Below, in pieces: positions 32,327 through 41,239 of a DNA stretch of 64,000 bases. Each line of letters begins with the position of its first letter. Within the stretch, counting starts at the first letter, position 1. The notes under the pieces were generated by a model. The model ran no database searches. It was not told the DNA's origin and saw only the letters and a program-made list of their open reading frames with translations. Both the position numbers and the translations under genes were made by a program. The stretch spans positions 868,001-932,000 of the forward strand of contig NZ_BEWB01000002.1 of the NCBI RefSeq assembly GCF_003112555.1, written 5' to 3'. The DNA comes from Streptomyces coelicoflavus (GTDB taxonomy: Bacteria; Actinomycetota; Actinomycetes; Streptomycetales; Streptomycetaceae).

Positions 32327-32887
32327 ATGTCCGAGACGTACTCCTGGCCGGTCGCCGCCCCGTTGCGGGGAGCCCGACTGCGGCTGGAACCCCTGACGGT
32401 CGCACACGCCCGCGAAGCGGTGGACTTCCTCGACGACGTCCGCCTGCACCGGTGGATCGGCGGTTCGCCGCCCACCCGCGAGGAGTTGCGGCGGCGCTAT
32501 CGACGGCAGGCCGTGGGCCACTCGCCCGACGGCCGGCAGGGCTGGCTGAACTGGATGCTGCGCCGGCACACCGACGGCAGGCTGGTCGGCACCGTGCAGG
32601 CAACGCTCCACCGGACCGGCCCCGACCGGGTCGAGGCCGAGCTGGCCTGGGTCGTCGGTCACGACTTCCAGGGCGAGGGCTACGGCAAGGAGGCCGCCGC
32701 CGTCATGGCGCTGTGGCTGCGCGAGTGGGGAGTGGCGCGATTCGTGGCCCATGTGCACCCGGATCACCGGGCATCGGCCGGGATCGCCCGGTCGCTGGGC
32801 ATGGAACCGAGCGAAGAGGTGCACGACGACGAGGAGTTGTGGACCACCGCCCCGGACGCCGAGCGGCAGCACGACCGACGGTCGTGA
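32327..32887 (+). CDS. GNAT-family N-acetyltransferase
   Basis: 186 residues with the Gcn5-related fold of the RimJ/RimL type: an N-terminal beta-hairpin, LAWVVGHDFQGEGYGKEAAAVM carrying the acetyl-CoA-binding Q/R-G-x-G-x-G/A motif, and the C-terminal HPDHRASAGIARSLGM. The acceptor substrate is unknown. It sits between the mal operon and the amylase-pullulanase gene but has no visible part in starch use. Its 3' end abuts the MalR-type sites. Confidence 0.87.
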   Translation: MSETYSWPVAAPLRGARLRLEPLTVAHAREAVDFLDDVRLHRWIGGSPPTREELRRRYRRQAVGHSPDGRQGWLNWMLRRHTDGRLVGTVQATLHRTGPDRVEAELAWVVGHDFQGEGYGKEAAAVMALWLREWGVARFVAHVHPDHRASAGIARSLGMEPSEEVHDDEELWTTAPDAERQHDRRS

Positions 32888-32930
32888 AAGTTCTTGCCGA
32901 TACTTTCACGGGCCTTGCCGCAAGACTTGC
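32884..32930. promoter_or_regulatory. MalR-type operator cluster before the amylase-pullulanase gene
   Basis: CTTGC occurs at 32893, 32914 and 32926, and CTTGC-c-GCAAG at 32914-32924 is a perfect palindrome. A separate inverted repeat GTGAAAGT (32884-32891) and ACTTTCAC (32902-32909) encloses the first CTTGC. The start codon is 65 bp downstream. This ties the extracellular enzyme to the mal regulon. Confidence 0.65.
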
Positions 32931-32994
32931 GACAGCGCTACGGTCTCGCCGGGGTCGGACCCGAACGAGCCGTACTCGCAAGGAGCTCACGCCT

Positions 32995-35900
32995 GTGATA
33001 CCGAGATGGCCGGTGCCTGTCGCGCGCCGTACCGCACGAGTGAGACGGGTCGCGGCCGTCACCGTGACCGCGCTCGCCGCCGCTCTGCTTCCCCCGCTCG
33101 CCGCGCGGGCCGACGCCCCGCCCGCGCCCCCGTCCGACGCGAAGCTGGCGAAGACCGCCGCACGCCACGACCTGACGCGTGAGCAGTTCTACTTCGTCCT
33201 GCCGGACCGTTTCGCCAACGGGGACACCCGCAACGACAAGGGCGGCCTGACCGGCACCCGGCTCACCACCGGCTACGACCCCACCGACAAGGGCTTCTAC
33301 CAGGGCGGCGACCTCAAGGGCCTGACCGAGAAGCTCGACTACATCAAGGGGCTGGGCACCACCTCCATCTGGATGGCGCCCATCTTCAAGAACCAGCCCG
33401 TCCAGGGCACCGGCAAGGACGCCTCGGCCGGCTACCACGGGTACTGGATCACCGACTTCACCCAGGTCGACCCGCACTTCGGCACCAACCAGGACCTGAA
33501 GAACCTCATCTCCAAGGCCCATGCCAAGGGAATGAAGGTCTTCTTCGACGTCATCACCAACCACACCGCCGACGTCGTCGACTACGAGGAGAAGTCCTAC
33601 GACTACCTCTCCAAGGGCGCCTTCCCCTACCTGACCAAGGACGGAAAGCCCTTCGACGACGCCGACTACGCGGACGGCGAGCGCCGCTTCCCCCGCGTGG
33701 ACGCCGGCTCCTTCCCGCGCACCCCGACGGTCCCGGCCGCGAAGAAGAAGCTCAAGGTGCCGTCCTGGCTCAACGACCCGGCGATGTACCACAACCGGGG
33801 CGACTCCACCTGGGCCGGCGAGTCGGCCACCTACGGCGACTTCTCCGGCCTCGACGACCTGTGGACCGAACGTCCCGAGGTCGTCGGCGGCATGGAGAAG
33901 ATCTACCAGCGGTGGGTGAAGGACTTCGCCATCGACGGCTTCCGGATCGACACCGTGAAGCACGTCAACATGGAGTTCTGGACCCAGTGGGCGACCGCGC
34001 TGGACGCCTACGCCGCCAAGAAGGGCCGCGACGACTTCTTCATGTTCGGCGAGGTCTACTCCGCCGACACCTCCGTCACCGCGCCCTACGTCACCCAGGG
34101 CCGCCTGGACTCCACCCTGGACTTCCCCTTCCAGGACGCGGCCCGCGCCTACGCCTCCCAGGGCGGCAGCGCGCAGAAGCTCGCCTCCGTCTTCGGCGAC
34201 GACTACAAGTACACGACCGACAAGGCCAACGCGTACGAGCAGGTCACCTTCCTCGGCAACCACGACATGGGCCGCATCGGGACCTTCCTGAAGCAGGACG
34301 ACCCCGAGGCCACCGACGCCGAACTGCTGAAGAAGGACAAGCTCGCCAACGAGCTGATGTTCCTCAGCCGCGGCAACCCGGTGATCTACTACGGCGACGA
34401 GCAGGGCTTCACCGGCGCCGGCGGCGACAAGGACGCCCGCCAGCCGATGTTCGCCTCCCGCACCGCCGACTACCTCGACGACGACCAGCTCGGCACCGAC
34501 CGCACCCACGCCGAGGCCGCCTACGACACGAGCGCCCCGCTCTACCGGCAGATCAGCGCCCTCGCCGAGCTGCGCAGGGCCAACCCGGCCCTCGCCGACG
34601 GCGTCCAGACCGAGCGCTACGCCGCCGACGGCGCCGGGATCTACGCCTTCTCCCGCACCGACGCGAAGACCGGCACCGAGTACGTCGTCGCCTTCAACAA
34701 CGCGGACGCCGCGAAGTCGGCCACCTTCGCCACCGGCTCGGCGCACATGACCTTCCGCGGCGTCTACGGCACCGACGACACCGTGAAGTCGGGCGCCGAC
34801 AAGAAGGTCACCGTCACCGTCCCGGCCCGGTCGGCCGTCGTCCTCAAGGCCGCGGGGCGGCTCGCCGCGCCCGCCGCCGAGCCGACGATCACCCTCCGCG
34901 CCCCGGACCCCGGCGCCACCGGCACCGTCGAGCTGAGCGCCGACGTCGCGGGCGGACAGCTCAACCGCGTCGTCTTCGCCGCCCAGACCGGCGACGGCAA
35001 GTGGCGCACCCTCGGCACCGCCGACCACGCCCCCTACAAGGTCACCCACACCGTCGACGCGGACACCCCCGCCGGTACGGCCCTGCGCTACAAGGCGGTC
35101 GTCGTCGACTCGGCCGGCCGCACCGCGAGCGCCACGGCCGCCTCCAGCACCGGCACCCCGCCGGCCGAGGAGGTGCCCACCGCCGCCTCCCGGGACTACG
35201 CAGTCGTGCACTACAAGCGCGCGGACGGGAGCTACGACGACTGGGGCCTGTACGCCTGGGGCGACCTCGCCGACGGCGAGGCGACCACCTGGCCCGAGAC
35301 CCACCCCTTCACCGGCCGCGACGCCTACGGCGCCTTCGCCCACGTCAAGCTCAAGCCCGGCGCGTCGAACGTCGGCTTCCTCGTCATCGACAAGGACGGC
35401 AACAAGGACGTCGCCGCCGACCGCACCATCGACGTCACCGAGACCGGCGAGGTGTGGATCGAGCAGGGCAAGGAGCAGGTCGCCACGGAGCGGCCCGAGT
35501 ACCCGGCCCAGGACACCACCAAGGCCGTACTGCACTACAAGCGCGCCGACGGCAACTACGACGGCTGGGGCCTGCACGTCTGGGGCGACGCCGCGAACCC
35601 CACCGACTGGGCGAAGCCGCTCCAGCCGGTCGGGACCGACCCCTACGGCGCGGTCTTCGAGGTGCCCCTCACCGAGGGCGCGAGCAGCCTCAGCTACATC
35701 GTCCACAAGGGCGACGAGAAGGACCTGCCCACCGACCAGGCCCTCGACCTCAAGGCCGACGGCCACGAGGTGTGGCTGCTGAGCGGCCAGGAGGAGTACC
35801 TGCTGCCGCAGCCCGCGGGCTCGGCGGCGGCCGTCGACCTCACCACCTCCAAGGCGGTGTGGATCGACCGGAACACCGTCGCCTGGAACGGCTCCGACGG

Positions 35901-38409
35901 CGCCGCCTCCACCCAGCTGCTCGCCTCCCGCACCGGCTCCGTCGCCGCCGAGGACGGCCGGCTCACCGGCGACGACCAGCAGTGGCTCCGCCTCACGAAG
36001 AGCGCCCTCACCGACGCCCAGAAGGCGAAGTTCCCGCACCTGAAGGAGTACACCGCCTGGTCCGTCGACCCGCGCGACCGCGACCGGGTCCGCGAGGCCC
36101 TGCGCGGCCAGGTCGTCGCCTCCCAGCGCACCGCCACCGGCGCCCTGCTCGCGGCGACGGGCGTACAGACCGCGGGCGCCCTGGACGATCTGTACGCGGA
36201 CCGGGCGACCGGGGCCGACCTCGGTCCGGTCTTCCACCACGGCAGGCCCACCCTGTCCGTGTGGGCGCCGACCGCGCAGGACGTGAAGCTGGAGATCGGC
36301 GACCGCACGGTGCGGATGCGCCGGAACGACGCCTCCGGCGTCTGGTCCGTCACCGGTCCCAAGTCCTGGAAGGGCAAGGCCTACCGGTACGCGGTGAAGG
36401 TCTGGGCGCCCACCGCGGGCGAGGTCGTCACCAACAAGGTCACCGACCCGTACTCCCTCGCCCTGACCACCGACTCCGAGCGCAGCCTCGTCGTCGACCT
36501 GGACGACCGCTCCCTCGCCCCGCGCGGCTGGGAGCACTACCGCAAGCCCGAGGCCGTCCCGCTGCGGGACGCGCAGATCCAGGAGCTGCACATCCGCGAC
36601 TTCTCCGTCGCCGACCCGACGGCGGACGCGGACCACCGGGGCACCTACCTCGCCTTCACCGACGAGAAGAGCGACGGCTCCAAGCACCTGCGCGAGCTGG
36701 CCGAGGCCGGCACCTCCTACGTGCACCTGCTGCCCGCCTTCGACATCGCCACCATCCCCGAGAAGAAGTCCGAGCAGACGGTGCCCGACTGCGACCTCGC
36801 CGCCTACCCGGCCGACTCCGACAAGCAGCAGGAGTGCGTGACGAAGGCCGCCGCCAAGGACGCCTTCAACTGGGGCTACGACCCGTACCACTACACGGTC
36901 CCCGAGGGCTCCTACGCCACCGACCCGGACGGCACCGGGCGCACCGTCGAGTTCCGCAAGATGGTCAAGGCCCTCAACGACGACGGCCTGCGCGTCGTCA
37001 TGGACGTCGTCTACAACCACACGGCCGCGAGCGGCCAGGCGAAGACCAGCGTCCTCGACCGCATCGTGCCCGGCTACTACCAGCGGCTGCTCGCCGACGG
37101 ATCGGTCGCCAACAGCACCTGCTGCTCCAACACCGCCACCGAGAACGCCATGATGGGCAAGCTCGTCGTCGACTCGGTCGTCACCTGGGCCAAGGAGTAC
37201 AAGGTCGACGGCTTCCGCTTCGACCTCATGGGCCACCATCCCAAGGCCAACATCCTCGCGGTCCGCAAGGCGCTGGACGAGCTGACGCTCAAGAAGGACG
37301 GCGTCGACGGCAAGAAGATCATCCTGTACGGCGAGGGCTGGAACTTCGGCGAGGTCGCCGACGACGCCCGCTTCGTCCAGGCCACCCAGAAGAACATGGC
37401 CGGCACCGGCATCGCCACCTTCTCCGACCGGGCCCGCGACGCCGTGCGCGGCGGCGGCCCCTTCGACGAGGACCCCGGCGTCCAGGGCTTCGCCTCCGGC
37501 CTCTACACCGACCCCAACTCCTCGAAGGCCAACGGCACCGAGGCCGAGCAGAAGGCCCGCCTCCTGCACTACCAGGACCTGATCAAGGTCGGCCTGACCG
37601 GCAACCTCGCCGACTACGCCTTCACCGACACCGACGGCAAGGAGGTCAAGGGCTCCGAGGTCGACTACAACGGCGCCCCCGCCGGATACGCGGCGGCACC
37701 CGGCGACGCCCTCGCCTACGCCGACGCCCACGACAACGAGTCCCTCTTCGACGCGCTCGCCTTCAAGCTGCCCAAGGACACCTCCGCCGACGACCGGGCC
37801 CGCATGCAGGTCCTCGCCATGGCGACCGCCACCCTCTCGCAGGGCCCGGCGCTCTCCCAGGCGGGCACCGACCTGCTGCGCTCCAAGTCGCTGGACCGCA
37901 ACTCCTACGACAGCGGCGACTGGTTCAACGCCCTGCACTGGAACTGCGCCGACGGCAACGGCTTCGGCCGGGGACTGCCGCCGGCCGCCGACAACCAGGA
38001 CAAGTGGCCCTACGCCAAGCCCCTGCTGGACACCGTGCGGGTCGGCTGCCCGCAGATCAACGGCGCCTCGGCGGCGTACCGGGACCTGCTGAGGATCCGC
38101 AGCGGCGAGAAGGACTTCTCCCTCGCCACGACCGCGCAGGTGCAGTCCCAGCTCTCCTTCCCGCTCTCCGGCGAGGACGAGACACCCGGGGTGATCACCA
38201 TGAGCCTCGGCGACCTCGTCGTCGTCTTCAACGCCACGCCCGAGAAGCAGGAACAGCGCGTCGGCGCGGCGGCCGGGACCGGCTACCGCCTGCACCCGGT
38301 GCAGGCGGCGGGCGCGGACCCGGTGGTGAAGGAGTCGGCGTACGCGGCGAAGACCGGCACGTTCACCGTGCCGGCCCGTACGGTCGCCGTCTTCCAGCGG
38401 GCCGGCTGA
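32995..38409 (+). CDS. Secreted bifunctional alpha-amylase/pullulanase
   Basis: 1804 residues. A signal peptide (about 1-42, ending ARADA) directs export. The first catalytic domain (about 60-620) is an alpha-amylase: [11 protein letters not shown] (about 182), [12 protein letters not shown] (about 314), GEVYSADT (about 352), FLGNHDMGR (about 419). An immunoglobulin-like segment follows, then two CBM41 starch-binding modules that share the HYKRADGxYDxWGLxxWGD opening (about 735 and 843), a pullulanase N2/CBM48 part, and a second GH13 domain of pullulanase type: DVVYNHTAA (about 1335), [12 protein letters not shown] (about 1403), YGEGWNFGE (about 1443), [12 protein letters not shown] (about 1575). 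It cuts both alpha-1,4 and alpha-1,6 bonds. GTG start with AAGGAG nine bases upstream. Confidence 0.94.
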   Translation: MIPRWPVPVARRTARVRRVAAVTVTALAAALLPPLAARADAPPAPPSDAKLAKTAARHDLTREQFYFVLPDRFANGDTRNDKGGLTGTRLTTGYDPTDKGFYQGGDLKGLTEKLDYIKGLGTTSIWMAPIFKNQPVQGTGKDASAGYHGYWITDFTQVDPHFGTNQDLKNLISKAHAKGMKVFFDVITNHTADVVDYEEKSYDYLSKGAFPYLTKDGKPFDDADYADGERRFPRVDAGSFPRTPTVPAAKKKLKVPSWLNDPAMYHNRGDSTWAGESATYGDFSGLDDLWTERPEVVGGMEKIYQRWVKDFAIDGFRIDTVKHVNMEFWTQWATALDAYAAKKGRDDFFMFGEVYSADTSVTAPYVTQGRLDSTLDFPFQDAARAYASQGGSAQKLASVFGDDYKYTTDKANAYEQVTFLGNHDMGRIGTFLKQDDPEATDAELLKKDKLANELMFLSRGNPVIYYGDEQGFTGAGGDKDARQPMFASRTADYLDDDQLGTDRTHAEAAYDTSAPLYRQISALAELRRANPALADGVQTERYAADGAGIYAFSRTDAKTGTEYVVAFNNADAAKSATFATGSAHMTFRGVYGTDDTVKSGADKKVTVTVPARSAVVLKAAGRLAAPAAEPTITLRAPDPGATGTVELSADVAGGQLNRVVFAAQTGDGKWRTLGTADHAPYKVTHTVDADTPAGTALRYKAVVVDSAGRTASATAASSTGTPPAEEVPTAASRDYAVVHYKRADGSYDDWGLYAWGDLADGEATTWPETHPFTGRDAYGAFAHVKLKPGASNVGFLVIDKDGNKDVAADRTIDVTETGEVWIEQGKEQVATERPEYPAQDTTKAVLHYKRADGNYDGWGLHVWGDAANPTDWAKPLQPVGTDPYGAVFEVPLTEGASSLSYIVHKGDEKDLPTDQALDLKADGHEVWLLSGQEEYLLPQPAGSAAAVDLTTSKAVWIDRNTVAWNGSDGAASTQLLASRTGSVAAEDGRLTGDDQQWLRLTKSALTDAQKAKFPHLKEYTAWSVDPRDRDRVREALRGQVVASQRTATGALLAATGVQTAGALDDLYADRATGADLGPVFHHGRPTLSVWAPTAQDVKLEIGDRTVRMRRNDASGVWSVTGPKSWKGKAYRYAVKVWAPTAGEVVTNKVTDPYSLALTTDSERSLVVDLDDRSLAPRGWEHYRKPEAVPLRDAQIQELHIRDFSVADPTADADHRGTYLAFTDEKSDGSKHLRELAEAGTSYVHLLPAFDIATIPEKKSEQTVPDCDLAAYPADSDKQQECVTKAAAKDAFNWGYDPYHYTVPEGSYATDPDGTGRTVEFRKMVKALNDDGLRVVMDVVYNHTAASGQAKTSVLDRIVPGYYQRLLADGSVANSTCCSNTATENAMMGKLVVDSVVTWAKEYKVDGFRFDLMGHHPKANILAVRKALDELTLKKDGVDGKKIILYGEGWNFGEVADDARFVQATQKNMAGTGIATFSDRARDAVRGGGPFDEDPGVQGFASGLYTDPNSSKANGTEAEQKARLLHYQDLIKVGLTGNLADYAFTDTDGKEVKGSEVDYNGAPAGYAAAPGDALAYADAHDNESLFDALAFKLPKDTSADDRARMQVLAMATATLSQGPALSQAGTDLLRSKSLDRNSYDSGDWFNALHWNCADGNGFGRGLPPAADNQDKWPYAKPLLDTVRVGCPQINGASAAYRDLLRIRSGEKDFSLATTAQVQSQLSFPLSGEDETPGVITMSLGDLVVVFNATPEKQEQRVGAAAGTGYRLHPVQAAGADPVVKESAYAAKTGTFTVPARTVAVFQRAG

Positions 38410-38432
38410 CGGCGGGAGGTCTGCGGTTAGGG

Positions 38433-38465
38433 TGAGCCCTGCTGTTCACGCAACGGGAGGGCTCA
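38433..38465 (+). promoter_or_regulatory. Hairpin that can hide the ribosome site of the next gene
   Basis: TGAGCCC (38433-38439) pairs with GGGCTCA (38459-38465), which covers the end of the GGGAGGG ribosome site and the A of the ATG. Folding would limit translation of the isomerase-like gene. Confidence 0.4.
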
Positions 38466-38824
38466 TGCCGCAGATCACCGTCGACTACTCCGAGCGGCTC
38501 GCCGGCGACTTCGACCGGCCCGCCTTCGCGCGGGCCCTGCACGAGGCCGTCGTCGAGATCGCGGCCGCGAAGCCGCCGGCCTGCAAGACGCAGTTCCGCC
38601 GCACCGAGGACACCGTGGTCGGCCCCGACACCGAGGGGCACGCCGTCGTGCACGTCACGCTCGGGCTGCTCGCGGGCCGCACCGACGCGACCAAGGTGCG
38701 GCTGACCGAGGCCGTCCTGGAACTGCTGCGCCAGTACGCCAAGCCGGGCGACGGCCTCGCCCTGCACGCCTCCGCCGAGGTCCGCGACCTGGACCCGTCG
38801 TACCGGAAGTTCGAGACCGAGTAG
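38465..38824 (+). CDS. 5-carboxymethyl-2-hydroxymuconate isomerase-like (tautomerase fold) protein
   Basis: 119 residues beginning MPQITVDYS with Pro2 available as the N-terminal base used by tautomerases after Met removal. The length and the pattern LALHASAEVRDLDPSYRKF resemble CHMI (HpcD). No other homoprotocatechuate pathway gene is near, so the physiological substrate is uncertain. It follows the pullulanase by 55 bp. Confidence 0.75.
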   Translation: MPQITVDYSERLAGDFDRPAFARALHEAVVEIAAAKPPACKTQFRRTEDTVVGPDTEGHAVVHVTLGLLAGRTDATKVRLTEAVLELLRQYAKPGDGLALHASAEVRDLDPSYRKFETE

Positions 38825-38851
38825 GAGGTCCCGCCGGACGGGCGCCGCGCC

Positions 38852-39304
38852 TCAGGGCAGGTCGCGGCGGCCCAGCCAGGCGGGCCGTACCGGCACCCCG
38901 TCCGCGTCCAGCCCGGACTCCCGGGCCTCGGCGGGGGCGGGCGGGGCCGCCCCGGCCACCGGCTCCGGGGCCGCGTCGGCCTCGGGCTCCGGCTCCGGCT
39001 CCGGCTCGGGGATTCGCGGGGCCGCCGAGTCCTCCAGCAGTTCCGCCACCGTGAACCGGGTGACGAAGGACTGCCAGGCGCCGTCCACGACGAGCAGGAA
39101 TCCGTCCCCGACCCGCAGCAGGCGACGGCGCCGGGGGCTGAGGGGGTGGGTGGGGGAGTAGCTCCGCGCCCGCCGTTCCAGCTCCGCCAGCGCCTCCTGG
39201 CGGGACCCCGTGACGTGCCCGACGACCTGGGCCTCCGTGTGCTTGCGCTCCCCGGTGCCCACGGTCGTCTCCACCACCAGGCCCCACGCCGGTACGGCGC
39301 TCAC
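38852..39304 (-). CDS. Conserved hypothetical protein with Pro/Glu-rich tail
   Basis: 150 residues. The N-terminal 90 form a compact beta-rich region (VPAWGLVVETTVGTG, LLRVGDGFLLVVDGAWQSF) and an acidic run of alternating Glu-Pro (about 98-108) leads to a tail ending AWLGRRDLP. No family known to me. Its start overlaps the stop of the TetR gene by four bases, so the two are translated together. Confidence 0.75.
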   Translation of the reverse strand: MSAVPAWGLVVETTVGTGERKHTEAQVVGHVTGSRQEALAELERRARSYSPTHPLSPRRRRLLRVGDGFLLVVDGAWQSFVTRFTVAELLEDSAAPRIPEPEPEPEPEADAAPEPVAGAAPPAPAEARESGLDADGVPVRPAWLGRRDLP

Positions 39305-39993
39305 CGGGCCGTCAGGGTGACGAGCCGGGCGGCCAGGTCCGCGAAGGGGCCGTCGGCCGGCTCGTCCGCGACGACACGGCGCACGAGGGCGCCCATCTCC
39401 TCGTCGTAGGCGGCGCTCACCGCCAGCAGCGCGGCGAAGTCGTGCACGAGCTGCCTCTCCAGCTCGGCGCGCGGAACGCGACGGCCGTCCAGCCAGATCA
39501 GCGCCGTCGACTCGGCGAGCGAGACCCAGGAGCGGACCACCAGTTCCAGACGCGCGGGCGGCTCGGTGACGTCCAGGTGCGACAGGATCTGGACATACGC
39601 GGCCTGCCGTACGGAGTCCACGAGCGCGTTGGTCGTCGACGAGCCGACGGCCGGACCGCCGCGCATCAGGGCCGAGAAACCCGGGCCGTGCTCGTCCACG
39701 AAGTCGAAGTAGCGGCCCATCACACGCAGCAGCCGCGCCCCCAGCGGGCCCTGGCGCGGCTCCGCGAACCGGGCCGCCAGATCGCCCGCGGCCCGCTGCA
39801 ACGCGGCCTCGTACAGGCTGAGTTTGCCGGGGAAGTAGTGGTAGACCAGCGGGCGCGAGATACCGGCGGCCGACGCTATCTCGTCGATGGAGACCTCGTC
39901 GGGCGAGCGGCGGCTGAACAGATCGAGCGCGACGCCGATCAACTGCTGCCGCCGCTCCTCGACGCCCATTCTGCGGCGTACCCCGGTAGTCAT
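39301..39993 (-). CDS. TetR-family transcriptional regulator
   Basis: 230 residues. The helix-turn-helix lies at about 14-60 (EERRQQLIGVALDLFSRRS, then IASAAGISRPLVYHYFPGKLSLYEAAL). A ligand-binding all-alpha domain follows. It is the first gene of a two-gene unit with the hypothetical protein. The gene upstream, on the same strand, is the ferredoxin-reductase-like protein, ending 56 bp away. No clear operator palindrome is visible in the short gap. The regulatory target is unknown. Confidence 0.88.
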   Translation of the reverse strand: MTTGVRRRMGVEERRQQLIGVALDLFSRRSPDEVSIDEIASAAGISRPLVYHYFPGKLSLYEAALQRAAGDLAARFAEPRQGPLGARLLRVMGRYFDFVDEHGPGFSALMRGGPAVGSSTTNALVDSVRQAAYVQILSHLDVTEPPARLELVVRSWVSLAESTALIWLDGRRVPRAELERQLVHDFAALLAVSAAYDEEMGALVRRVVADEPADGPFADLAARLVTLTAR

Positions 39994-40049
39994 ACGAACA
40001 CCTTACCGATCGAATCCGGCCCTGAACGGGCCGGACCGGGCATCGGCGT

Positions 40050-41141
40050 TCACATGTCGAGCACCAGCCGGGTACCGCGGCACCGGGACACGCAGATGAG
40101 CATCGAGTCGCCGCGTTCCGAGTCGGTCAGCAGGTCGTCCCGGTGGTCGATCTCGCCCTCCAGCACCGTCTGCTGGCAGGTCCCGCACCAGCCCTGCTCG
40201 CACGAGTACGGGGTGTTCGGCAGCTCGGCGCGCACGGCGGCCAGCACCGAGGAGTCGCCGGGCACGGTCAGCGTGCGCCCGCTGCGGTGCAGCTCGACCT
40301 CGAACTCCCCGTCGCCGTCGGCCGTCGTGCGCGGCGCGAACCGCTCCAGGTGCAGTGCGGCGCCGTCGGGGAGGTGCTCCGCCACGGCCGTCATCAGGCC
40401 CTCCGGGCCACAGCAGTACACGGCTGCCCCCTCCGGCAGGCCCGCCAGGAAGGCGCCGGGATCGGGCCGCCCGTCCTCGTCCTCGGCGACGACGGTGACC
40501 CTCCCGCCGTCCGCGTCCAGCTTCTCGATCTCCTCCAGGAACGGCATCGACGCGCGCGTCCGCCCGCCGTACAGCAGCCGCCACTCCGCGCCCTCCGGCA
40601 GCGCCCGCAGCATGGGCAGCACGGGCGTGATGCCGATGCCGCCGGCGACGAACGCGTAGGAGGGGGCATCGACCAGCGGGAAGCGGTTGCGCGGGCCGCG
40701 CACCTCCAGCTCCGTGCCCTCCTGCACCTGCTCGTGCAGCTCGCGCGAGCCGCCCCGCCCGTCCTCGACGAGCCGCGCGGCCACCGTGTACGACGAGGTG
40801 TCCTCCGGGTCGCCGCACAGCGAGTACTGCCGTACCAGGCCCGACGGCAGCACCAGGTCCAGGTGCGCGCCCGGCTCCCAGGACGGCAGGCCGGTCCCCT
40901 CGAGGCGCAGCAGCACCACCCCGTCGGCCAGCCGCTCGTGCGCGGTCACCAGCAGCGTCAGCGCGCGGGGACGGGACGGACCGGAGGCGGACGGGCGCGG
41001 GACGGACCTCGTCCGGGGCGGCGAGCCCGACGTCCGGCGCCGCACCGCGCCCGCGCCCACGACGAGCGCGGCGCCGGCCGCGAAGAGCAGGGTCGTCGGC
41101 TTCCGCAGCCGTGCCATGAGCGGGACAGGCTTGTTAGACAT
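40050..41141 (-). CDS. Membrane-anchored ferredoxin-NAD(P)+ reductase/oxygenase reductase
   Basis: 363 residues. One N-terminal membrane helix (about 14-33), an FAD-binding barrel (RQYSLCGDPED), an NAD(P)-binding domain (AGGIGITPVLPML, YCCGPEGLM), and a C-terminal plant-type [2Fe-2S] ferredoxin with Cys-x4-Cys-x2-Cys (CEQGWCGTC) and the fourth Cys in ICVSRC. This order is that of phthalate dioxygenase reductase/VanB proteins, which pass electrons to oxygenases. The membrane helix is unusual for that group, and no oxygenase is adjacent. It may supply a desaturase or cytochrome P450 encoded elsewhere. Confidence 0.87.
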   Translation of the reverse strand: MSNKPVPLMARLRKPTTLLFAAGAALVVGAGAVRRRTSGSPPRTRSVPRPSASGPSRPRALTLLVTAHERLADGVVLLRLEGTGLPSWEPGAHLDLVLPSGLVRQYSLCGDPEDTSSYTVAARLVEDGRGGSRELHEQVQEGTELEVRGPRNRFPLVDAPSYAFVAGGIGITPVLPMLRALPEGAEWRLLYGGRTRASMPFLEEIEKLDADGGRVTVVAEDEDGRPDPGAFLAGLPEGAAVYCCGPEGLMTAVAEHLPDGAALHLERFAPRTTADGDGEFEVELHRSGRTLTVPGDSSVLAAVRAELPNTPYSCEQGWCGTCQQTVLEGEIDHRDDLLTDSERGDSMLICVSRCRGTRLVLDM

Positions 41142-41239
41142 GGCGTCAATGTACTGAGCGGTAAGTCCGCGGGGAACCCTTCCGCCGATACTTGTTGACG
41201 CCGATGTCAGCAAGGATGCCCGGGTGCGGTGGACGGTGG

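Noticed and set aside
32938..38295. A 1785-codon open frame antisense to the amylase-pullulanase gene
   Set aside because: Composition is Val/Gly/Ala/Leu/Arg-rich with no motif. Antisense frames stay open in GC-rich DNA, and the sense protein has complete catalytic motifs.
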